Assembly: GCA_030685235.1 (NCBI GenBank)
Contig: MU839162.1
Coordinates: forward strand, 62,001-126,000
Length of the DNA: 64,000 bases
Reading direction: 5' to 3'
Source of the DNA: Copromyces sp. CBS 386.78
Lineage: Eukaryota; Ascomycota; Sordariomycetes; Sordariales; Sordariaceae
Shown here: in pieces, positions 54,840 to 64,000 of the stretch
Numbering within the stretch: the stretch's first letter is position 1
Layout: the number at the start of each line of letters is the position of its first letter
Notes under the pieces: model-generated
Seen by the model: the letters and a program-made list of their open reading frames with translations, nothing else
Databases searched by the model: none
What the model was told of the DNA's origin: nothing
Program-made: the position numbers and the translations under genes

Positions 54840-57640
54840 ATGCCGTCGACATCTTCGTCAGCGTCGTCCGAACGCGACTGTGGTAGCTCAGGCGCTCCGT
54901 CCCGACTGCCCACTAGCGCCCCTTCGTCTCCTCCACCTGAAGAGCCACTAGCTGAACAACAAGAGAAGGTGGACGACTCAAAGATGAGCTATACAAAGTT
55001 GCGCGCAGAGCAAAGGCTGGCCGAAGAAGAGGACAAGGCTCGCGTAGAAAACGAAAAGGCAGAGGAAAAGCGCAAAAAGAAGTGGAAGAAAAGGGTCCTG
55101 AGCAAAGAAGAGCGTGATGCAAAGGCAAAGGATCTCGACCAGCTTCTTGCTCAGAGTGCAGCTTTCAGCAGCATCCTGACTAACAAGACAAAGGTCCTTG
55201 GTCGAGTGGGCACTGGCCTGGATGGAAAGACTCTTGGCGAACATGACCTGACCATGGCAAAGCAACCCAAGTGCGTTGTCGGCGGTACCATGAGAGACTA
55301 CCAACTGGAGGGATTGACATGGATGTATGAGATTTGCGTTCAGGGCATGTCTGGAATTCTGGCTGACGAAATGGGCTTGGGTATGTTGAGTGTCCGGTAT
55401 TTTCCAACTTGGCTTTGATCTGGGCTAACGGCTGCATCTACAACAATCCAGGCAAAACCATTCAGACCATTTCCCTAATAGCGCTCCTCCGTGAGCAAGA
55501 GAACTACTTGGGTCCTCACCTTATCGTTGCTCCTCTCAGCACCTTGTCCAACTGGCTTGACGAATTCCACCGCTGGGTACCCTCCATCCCGGTTATCATG
55601 TATCACGGCACCCCTCAACAGCGCCAGGACATCTTCAAGACCAACATCATGCGCCATCTCCACGGCGGCAGACCGACCGAAAAGTTCCCGGTTGTCTGCA
55701 CAACCTACGAGATGGTCCTCAAGGACCGTGCCAACCTATCCAGGATCAACTGGGAGTTTATCATCATCGACGAGGGCCACCGAATGAAGAACTTTGATTC
55801 CAAACTGTTTAGAGAACTCAAGACGTTTACGTCAGCCACTCGTCTCCTCATCACCGGCACTCCGCTGCAGAATAATCTGAAGGAGCTCTGGTCCCTTTTA
55901 AACTTCCTCCTACCAAAGATCTTTAGAGATTGGGAGGCCTTCGAAAGTTGGTTCGACTTTAGCGATCTTGAAGATGAGGAAGGAACCGAGGAGTTCATTG
56001 CCGACAAGACCAAGCAGGAGCTCGTCAAGAAGATGCACGTTGTCCTCCAGCCGTTACTCTTGCGGCGAGTAAAGTCCGACGTCGCCAAATACCTACCCAA
56101 GAAGCGTGAATACGTCCTGTACGCACCAATGACAAAGGAGCAGACCGATCTGTACAATGTCATTAACGACAAAAATATTGATACCCGGTCATACCTGGAG
56201 GGTAAAGTAGTCGAGCGCCTAAATGGAGCTACAACCAGCGGTACATGGTCGCGAAGAAGTACCCCTCGCTCTTCCAAGGCGAACAGCGTGAAGATGGAGC
56301 CCGATACTATCAGCGAATCCGGCAGCTTCACGACGAAGACCAGCGCACTCACCCTCAAGGATGAGGAGTCAAGCCCGCTGGCCAAGAATGCTTTTGCAAT
56401 GATGATGGGTAAACGGACACGTGGGCGTCCGCGCAAGAACGCCTTTCCTGAGCCGGAACCTTCTGCGGAGAAGACCACTCCCGTGAAGGCTACTCGGGCA
56501 GGCACGAAGAGAAAGGCTGCACCGGTTGTGGAAACCCCAGCACCAAAAAGCACAAAGTCAAGCGGGCAATCCACACCCGTCAGCACCCGTGGTCGGCCTC
56601 GACGAGGTAGGAAGTCATACAAAGAGGCAGACTCCGACGAGGAGCAGCTCGATGACGAAGAGTTTGAAGAGAAGCTGGCCAAGGAGATCGTGGAGGATGA
56701 TGTGCAAGACATCGAGGCCATTCTCGACGCCGAGGAAATCGAGCGCGCCCAGACCCTCGACCTAGCCAAGAAGGAAATCTCCAACAAGAAGCTCGGAAAC
56801 CCGCTCCTGCAGCTCCGCCTCGTCTGCAACAGTCCCCACAACTTCTACAACCCCTGGTCCAACTCGGACCAGCCCATCGACGAGAGCATCGTCACCGCCT
56901 CAGGCAAGATGCTCTTGCTGGACCGGCTCCTACCCGCCCTCTTCGAGCGAGGGCACAAGGTCCTCATCTTCTCGCAGTTCAAGACCCAGCTCGACATCCT
57001 CGAGGACTACTGCCGCGAGCTGCGCTCCTGGGACGTCTGCCGCATCGACGGTGGCGTCGCCCAGGACGACCGGCGCGCGCAGATCGAGCAGTTCAACACG
57101 GATCCGGACGTGAAGATCTTCTTGCTGTCCACCCGCGCCGGCGGGCAGGGCATCAACCTCGCCAGCGCTGACACAGTCATCCTCTTTGACAGCGACTGGA
57201 ACCCCCAGCAGGACCTGCAGGCGCAGGACCGGTGCCACCGCATCGGCCAGACGCGGCCCGTGGTGGTGTACCGGCTGGCCACCAAGGGGACGGTAGAAGA
57301 AGAACTGCTCATGAGCGCGGACGCCAAGCGCCGCCTCGAGAAGCTGGTCATCAAGAAGGGCGGGTTCAGGACCATGGGACGGAAGCTCGACATGCGCGAG
57401 GAGGACCTCGATCGGGAGACGCTGCGGGCGCTGCTCCTGAAAGACGGGCAGGTGTACAAGTTCAGCGGCGACAAGGAGATTCTGAGCGAGGAGGATCTAA
57501 GGGTGTTGTGTGATCGGAGCGACGAGGCGTATGTGAGTGCCGCAAAGGGTGAGGGTAATGGGGATGGGTGGAAGGTCATTGAGACGCAGGCGGAGGGTAT
57601 CAGGACGGCGGGGGAGAAGCAGAAGCAGAAGCAGAAGTGA
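54840..57640 (+). CDS. mus-30: SNF2-family chromatin remodeller of the LSH/HELLS/DDM1 type
   Basis: Exons 54840-55380 and 55452-57640 give 909 residues. The intron splits helicase motif I, and splicing restores DEMGLGKTIQT. The N-terminus is Ser-rich and then a charged coiled coil (about 55-115). The ATPase core has DEGH near 286, ITGTPLQNNLKELWSLLNFLLP, and lobe 2 with GGQGINLASADTVILFDSDWNP and DRCHRIGQ. Between the lobes lies an insert of about 200 residues with two AT-hook-like cores, TRGRPRKN near 503 and TRGRPRRGRK near 560, then an acidic stretch. LSH-type proteins slide nucleosomes. The N. crassa homologue MUS-30 is reported to matter for genome stability but not for DNA methylation. 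The symbol rests on family plus gene neighbourhood. Confidence 0.88.
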
Positions 57641-60600
57641 TGCGATACCTTCTAATACTTTTTTTGTGGCAAAAGTCATAGTTGGATGAATATACCCATG
57701 AACACGGATCTCGTCCGCAGTCACAGTACTGTGTTGATGTTTTCTATGATATAGAATTGCTCAGTTCCAGCTTGTGTGGTTCATCAACCAGGCTTGTTGG
57801 ATACTGTCGGTCCCCTTCCTTTGGCCCCCATGTTTGTTTGAAAAGCAGCTTAGTTGGCACCTGCAACCAGTTGATCCTCTGGTGTTTCTGGCTCCTCCTA
57901 CCGCACCTGCACCTCGTCTTGTGACTCCTTTTGTTCTTGTGGATCCTCATGCTGTGGCTAGGCTACTCTTCACCCGGCGCCAGTATTTTCACTTGAAACT
58001 TTCCGCCTCCAGTAAACCACCAGTCGATGGTTCCTTCCAGAAGATAGCATTTATGGGTACCTCTAGGGTCGTCTGTCGTTGGGAATCGAGGACACCGTTC
58101 GAGGAAGGAGGGCTTCACACACCCTGGAGTGGAGCATGCGTGTGTAGAAGCAGCCCCAGTGGTCCGGGCCAGGGAAGGAATCAGGGTAATTTCGAGGCCA
58201 GCGATGAGAAATCCCCGACGGCTGCCACCCTTGAGCTTCCTCCCAGCCAGAGACCCAACATTCGGGCGGGTCGGCCTCGAGCGGTCCACCGTCGAGGTAG
58301 CGATAGCCTCCCAACATGTTTACTTTCTTATGCTTACCCGCGGTGCCATATATGAGTGCCTAGGGCTCTCTCGCGCCCCAGCTAAAGGTAAGTAGATAGA
58401 TCGAAAAAAAAAATCCCCATTGCTGCCCTCCTCTGCCTCTGTGGTGGGGACCGCTGGTCCCATGTAGAAAGAGAAAATTTGACAAAGGAAAAAGGAACCA
58501 TGAAAGGATGCTGCTCAGGTCCAACAGTGAGTAAAGCAGAAGGCGAAGAGTTAACAGAGTGTGAAACATCGCTCCGAAGCGGCGGTGAAGTGCGAGATGT
58601 GGATGTAAGGAGTCAGCCACCCGCCCCTTTTCGAAGGAAAGCCGGCGCCCGACAATTGGAAGAGCCCGGCGTCGGACACAGAAGGAGCGCAGCAGTCAGT
58701 TACAAACAGAGCGGGGATTTAGAGAGGTCTCCTGAGGTAGAGGGCTTGTTCTTCTTCCGGTCATCATGGAGTGATCAATAATGAACTGACCCTCTGGTAG
58801 GTAGTCTGGTTCTCAAAGGCCACCGAATTGTCGTTGCTGACACCCTCACCATGAAGCTGAAGAAAATAGGGGACCACACTCACTGATGGACTTGAGGAGA
58901 ATGGGTGATTCGAGCAACACGGTTGACTTGATGTGATATTCCGGAGTGAAGCCACTCGATGGGCGTTCTCACTGCTTTCCATGTCCATCAATAAGGTACT
59001 TACCGTAGCTATAATCTCAGGCAATCCCCCCAAAAAGGTCACGAGAAGTTGTTTTTCATTTCGACGCAGATATCATCGCGGCTCAACGTACAGCAAATAA
59101 GAACAGAGTGACAATTGCTGAATTGGAGTCAGTCATGGATATTGCCGAGGAGTGATGCGTGATGATCAATAAGAACTAGAATAAGGGGAAAGATGATCCA
59201 GCGAGGAAAAATAGAAAATCCCAGGGTTGCCAGTGGGTGGAGCTGGAGATGAACAATTCAAGAGTATAAAACGTGGCTCCCAAACGGCGGTGAAGTATGG
59301 TATGTGAAGCTGAAGAGAAAGGGGAACCACGCTGATGGACTTTTTGAAACAAGTGACTCGGGAGATATGGCCGGGTTTATATGGTATCCCGGACTAGAGT
59401 GAGGCCACTCCCAATTTTTCCGCTTTTCTCTGTTTATTGTTTATTGTGAAGCTGTCAACCTTGCAAGAGAAGATGAACTGTGAGGTTTTGAACTTGGCGT
59501 GTTTCCTTTCTCTTTGTTCAACATCTCTGATGAAAAAATTGAAGAAGAAAAAAAATTAAAAAAAATTGTCGAGATCGTAGGCAGCGAAAAGTTGCCCTAG
59601 GCAAACCAAGTCCCAACTCCCAAGATATCGTCCGCTCCACCAGCCCCTGAACTAACGGAAAACTTGCATGTAAACAAAGCGGAAGGGGGGCAAAAGAACC
59701 AAAAAAAAAAAAAAAAAACGCGTGCGAGTCAGGCACTGTTCATTCACATCCACAAAGAATTTGCTGTCTCTTCAATGACAAAACACTTGAGCTTTTGCGC
59801 CCATCACCTGTCACTGAAAGGTCTCAACTTCTTTTGTCATTGTCCTGCGGGAAAGGCATCGCCAGCTTCGTGCAACTCACTACAAACGCCTACCTCTGTG
59901 GGTGTGAAGAGCCATCTCGCGGTCGGCGATAACGGTTGAGATCGGCTTTCGAGAGCGAACAGGGAACCGGCGAGCGCTCCCGTGATGGAGAGGCCCAATT
60001 CGGACCCGGACCCGAGCCGACCTAACCCAACAAGATGGGCTCCATCGGCCCATCAAGTCACTTGACGTTACAGAATTTCATCGGGCCCTGACTTGTCACT
60101 GGGCGGTTCCAGTAGTCATGTTCCAGGCTTTTTTGTTGCCTGGGGGTCGTTTCCGGGGGATGTTACTGTAGCTGGTTAGTGGAGATGTGATGTGAAGCGT
60201 AGTGGTGGTCAGTGGTTGTCAGTGGTGGAGTGAGTCGGGGGAGGTGGATACAAAATTGTCATCCGCAACCCCCACGGACTCCACGGACTCCACCGCAGTC
60301 CCGGACGCCCAGCCGGTTTGCGACTCTCTCCATGGGGAACTGGGGATTGGGGGTAAACAGGGGTGGAATTCTCCATAGAAGACTCCACATGGCCCCCACG
60401 TAACGTAAAAGCAAGCGCTGGATATTCCGGGGGTGGTTGTCGACGACGACGTCCACGACGTCCCAACCTGCGTCCCACTGTGGAGTAGTTTAAGAGAAAA
60501 AGTTGCCGATTTGGGTCAAACTTTGCCAGCACTTCTCGCCTTGGTCTCTTTGAGATTTTGACAGACGACAAACATTCAGCTGGAGAGACGAGGACCAGAA

Positions 60601-62685
60601 AACTGACAGGACCAGGTCTAGGTCTTGCGTGCCGGCCCGAGGTTTTGGTGAGTTCCGAGACCAGTCCGTACCCGTAGAGCGGTGGACGGTGTAAGTGATA
60701 CCTAGACTATGAATGGTGAGCCTTTTTCTCTGTCTCTCTCTCTGTCTCCTTTTTTTTTTTCCCCCGGGATGTGGATGTTTCGAATGGCCAAGCACGGAGT
60801 GTCTATCGGCTTCATGGCGATGGTGTTTACAGGCGGTGAGTCGTGAGTCCCGGACCGGACCGAGGGGAGTTTGTTTGATGTGTCCGACCAAGTTCGGGGA
60901 ACACCACTATTCAAAGTCGACTTCCCGTGCAGCCAACATGGCCGAACTTGCGGCTAGAGACGGATTTTGTTATGTTTATGAGCATGAAGAGGCAAGTGAT
61001 CACCTCATATGGCAGCAGTCAAAGGGGATCATCAGGAACCGGCTCCCTTAACGTTGAAGCGTGATCCAGATCGTGTATGCAACTTTATCTGTGCACTAGG
61101 CGATGCGACTATGATTTGAGTTTTGCGGAGAATACTGAGTTAAACGTTCCTCGTGGGTAGCAGACGGGGTTTTGGGGGCATGCAAAGATCGTGAAGTGCT
61201 GAGGTTGGTGTTTGTTGTCTGACGGGAAGGATGCCGAGACAGACAAGACCGAGCCAAGCTTGAGGCTCCGGGGATGTGGGACGTCACCCGGCACCGCCCG
61301 TGCTGCTGCCTCCCAGGATGTCATGTCGGTTTGCCGTATGCATGGAGCCGGTACCTACAGCAAAGTGTGCACCGTGGGGAATGTTGGGAACACCCGATTT
61401 TGCTTGCGCGCATGGAGGGACTGCAACGGTGACTGCCACGTTATCAAGCAAGCTTACACCTGATGGTCCAAACACCACGCGATGTGGAGAGCTTCGACGA
61501 CGGTAGAGAACGGCAGAGAGAAGATGGAAGCGAGTGTCCAAGAGAAAACGGGAAGCGATGTACACGTGTAAATGCCGCGCTACATACCCGTTGGACATGC
61601 CTGGTCGGTTGAAGAGTCGAGACCTGGTCAAGATTTTCTGGCGCAGGGAGTTAGTGGTTGCCGTGGAGGGAAATTGATGGCCAGAAGTGGAAGCTGTCAA
61701 CCGTCTGGATTCAGGACCTAGAATGTTATCGGGCAAGCGGCACCGATAGTGCCAAGTCGCTGCCTGCCGTCCAAGTTTTCTCAAAGTTCGCGCTCTTCCA
61801 TCCCAAAGCAGATGGAATGCCGTTACCTGCGTGTGGGGCCATCCATCCCGCCACGGCATCCATGTCCGCACATGCAGGTCGCTGCCAAGCCGCCGAAAAG
61901 AAAGCGGGCTAGAAGGGTTTGGTTGATTGTTTAGTGCAGGGGCAGCTTGTCCTGCTTGTCAACTTGTGGTCGCCGTCAGGGGCGCTCTCGGCGCTGTCAA
62001 AGAGGCGTTCCCGTCCCGTCTTGACTTTTTCTTGGTCTCGCCTAAAACATTTTCCCCAATGAAGACTGGACGAACCTCAATTACATCATATCTTGAGGCT
62101 ATTCGCGAGTAAAAAGCGTTCGTCTGGACTCGACACTCGACAAGTCACGTCGTGTTCTGGCCACGAGTGGTTGGCCACCTTCTGTAACCTATACCACATG
62201 TGGACAACCGACAGCAAAAGTCTCTGAAAATCTCTGCTCGCCTCTCGAGAAGGTTGGGGAATGGAACTTGTGTGACTTGCAGGGCATCGAATCTCGCCAT
62301 GTTGCCAGGTTCCACCGGCCATCCCAGACTTTAACGTTGCAGTTCCTTGCGATGCGGGGAACAACCCACAACACCCACGAACCGGCGGTCTGTGGACTCG
62401 TATGGGGGTGATTTTGAGGGGAAGATATGGGGGAAAACATTGGGGGAGAAATGATGGGGTAGCAAAAAGTGGAACGCCATCAAGGCCTTTGTGTAAAGAT
62501 GGCTGGGATGCCCGACATACTCATGTTGGATCGGGTAACCGTCCGACCCTACATAATGCGACGCCTCGACTGCCATCCCATCCCTACAATCCTTTCTCCT
62601 CATCCTGTTCCTGCTTTGTTTGGTCTGGGTCCGTGGTGTTTCTGTGTCATCCTGCCTGTCCACATCAACTCAAGACACCCACAGC
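57641..62685. other. 5-kb intergenic region, no gene supported
   Basis: Open frames up to about 195 codons occur on both strands but overlap in conflicting phases. The region has an A18 run at 59701-59718, a TCTCTG/T-rich tract at 60728-60765 and a diverged repeated segment at 58560-59410 annotated separately. The last few hundred bases should hold the transporter promoter. An unrecognised RNA gene or small-protein gene cannot be excluded. Confidence 0.5.
58560..59410. repeat. Pair of diverged direct repeats
   Basis: The segment 59260-59405 resembles two separated blocks upstream: 58555-58605 (both with GGCGGTGAAGT) and 58848-58975 (both with TGAAGCTGAAGA, then GGGGACCAC or GGGGAACCAC, CTGATGGACTT, and AGTGAAGCCACTC or AGTGAGGCCACTC). 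The later copy looks like the earlier one with about 240 bases missing. No coding sense; probably an old local duplication or degraded element. Confidence 0.45.
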
Positions 62686-64000
62686 ATGGCCAGCCTAAAG
62701 CACGAGGGCCGTGATTCTCTCTCGGCGATCGAGAAGCCGGCGGTCGAATCAACCGAACACTACACCCAAAATGAGAAGTCAAACACTGGCAACCTCAATG
62801 TCCGCGCTATGGCTCCCGAGGCGCGCGTTCGCATCGAAAAGTCTCTCCTTCGCAAGCTTGATGCTCGGTGCTCCTACTTCGTTCTCATCTATATCTTGTG
62901 AGTAGCTCACCTCCGTCCAGTGATCATCAAATCCGGTGTCCCATACTCACAACCTGGTAGGAACTACCTCGACCGGAACAACATTGGCGCCGCCCGTCTC
63001 AAGGGTCTTCAAGAGGATCTCAAACTAAGCAACACCCAATATGCGACATGTCTCTCCATCCTTTACGTGGGATACATTCTCATGCAGGTCCCGTCCAACA
63101 TGTTCATTAACCGAATCCCGCGACCATCGATTTATATCTCGGCAGTCATGTTGATCTGGGGTCTGATCTCGACATTGACCGGTATGGTCAAGGGCTTTGG
63201 CGGCATGGTTGCCATTCGTTTCCTGCTGGGTTTCGTCGAAGCCGCCTTCCTGCCCGGAGCGCTCCTGATTCTCAGCAAGTGGTACACCCGTCGTGAGCTG
63301 ACCAAGCGCAATGCCGTCCTCTTCTGCGGCAACCTCATCTCGAACGCTTTCTCTTCCCTCGTCGGCGCTGGCGTCTTGTCCAACATGGACGGCGTGCTGG
63401 GTCACAGGGCTTGGAGGTGGCTGTTCTATATCGAAGGTGCCGCCACCATGCTCGTCGCCGTCTGCGCGGCATTCGTCCTTCCCGACTTGCCGACCAACAG
63501 CCGCGGATTCACCGAGGAGGAACTCTTGGTCGCCCAGTTGCGCATGACTGAAGATGTTGGTGAAGCCGATAGCGACTCGGCTGACATGGGTATCTTTGAC
63601 GGCTTGATCATGGTCGTCAAGGACTGGAAGGTGTACCTCATGATGCTGACCTTCACTGCCTACACCACCGGTTTGAGCTTCAACGCCTTCTTCGTAAGTT
63701 TTCATCATGATATTCTGTGTGTCTCAATCAGCTCATCGCTAACAACATAACAGCCTACACTCACGGGTACTCTTGGCCTGAAATATGTCCCCACTCTTCT
63801 TCTCAGTGCTCCTCCCTGGGTCTTCGCCTGTATCTTCTCGCTCATCAACGCCTGGCACTCTGATCGCAAGCAAGAGAAGTTCGGTCACATTGTCGGTCCC
63901 ATCTGCATGGGTCTTGTCGGATTCATCATCAGCATGGCCACCCTCAACAAGGCCGCAAGATACGTTGCGCTCTTCCTGCAAGCCGGCTCTTACGCCGGTT
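62686..64000 (+). CDS. MFS transporter, anion:cation symporter (ACS; Dal5/Tna1-like) family, 3' end outside window
   Basis: Exons 62686-62897, 62961-63693 and 63754 to the window edge, with GT-AG junctions; intron 2 has GCTAACA before its acceptor. The 70-residue cytoplasmic N-terminus leads to the first helix, completed by splicing to IYILNYLDRNNIGAARLKGL, the ACS signature at the end of helix 1. Then come QVPSNMF in helix 2, RFLLGFVEAAFLPGALLILSKWYTRREL (helix 4 and the following loop), GHRAWRWLFYIEGA and the central loop with LPDLPTNSRGFTEEE. Fungal ACS carriers import vitamins, allantoate, nicotinate or similar organic anions; the substrate is not predictable here. Roughly the first 380 residues of an expected 490-510 are in the window. 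Confidence 0.9.

Noticed and set aside
61284..61871. 195-codon open frame on the - strand in the 5-kb gap
   Set aside because: Overlaps other frames of similar length on both strands; no domain, no intron-exon logic.
1..64000. tRNA, 5S rRNA and CRISPR arrays
   Set aside because: Looked for T-arm motifs, the Neurospora 5S core and regular spacer repeats by eye; none convincing, and CRISPR is not expected in a fungal genome.

Overview
The window is nuclear DNA of a filamentous ascomycete, almost certainly Neurospora or a very close relative. The evidence is short GT-AG introns with CTAAC/CTGAC branch motifs, GC-rich coding exons, a recognisable cyt-5 (mitochondrial RNA polymerase), and one 12-kb island mutated in the way repeat-induced point mutation (RIP) works. 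A GPR-4-like receptor gene and an LSH/MUS-30-like gene lie a few genes apart with cyt-5 between them, which also agrees with what I recall of the N. crassa gene order.

Left arm (1-20.6 kb), housekeeping and RNA-processing genes: a GH76 cell-wall transglycosidase cut by the window start (-), the spliceosomal DEAH helicase Prp22 (-), a long Pmp3/RCI-type small membrane protein (+), an Arb1-type Argonaute-chaperone subunit (-), an inositol polyphosphate kinase (+) and the mRNA 3'-end factor Clp1 (+). Gaps of 1-3.6 kb hold several foldback or hairpin sequences but no gene I can support.

Centre (20.66-32.59 kb), a RIP-mutated island. It is not shapeless AT-rich DNA. A perfect 23-bp terminal inverted repeat marks both edges, and it encloses a dead PIF/Harbinger-type DNA transposon. 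Its two genes are a SANT/Myb-like protein on + and a DDE transposase on -. The SANT-like gene is split by a complete 7,442-bp Ty3/gypsy retrotransposon with 250-bp LTRs and a GATTT target duplication. Both elements are full of stop codons, and the recognisable catalytic and zinc-binding positions checked carry single transition changes.

Right arm (32.6-64 kb): after a gene-free 5-kb leader region come a Git3/Gpr1-type carbon-sensing receptor (+), a class I glutamine amidotransferase-like protein (-), exopolyphosphatase Ppx1 (+), mitochondrial Atp25 (-) divergent from cyt-5 (+), a small Cys-rich protein (+), an Arc1/EMAPII-type tRNA-binding cofactor (-), the LSH/DDM1-type remodeller (+), a 5-kb gap, and an ACS-family transporter (+) cut by the window end. 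Several of these serve mitochondrial gene expression (cyt-5, atp25, and perhaps an alternative isoform of the tRNA-binding protein).

Most notable observations: the nested TIR-bounded composite transposon; the two LTRs, mutated on their inner halves and spared on their outer halves; an uninterrupted, Met-less but presequence-like extension upstream of the tRNA-binding cofactor's ATG; and a 92-codon Cys-rich frame directly behind the stop of the Pmp3-like gene.
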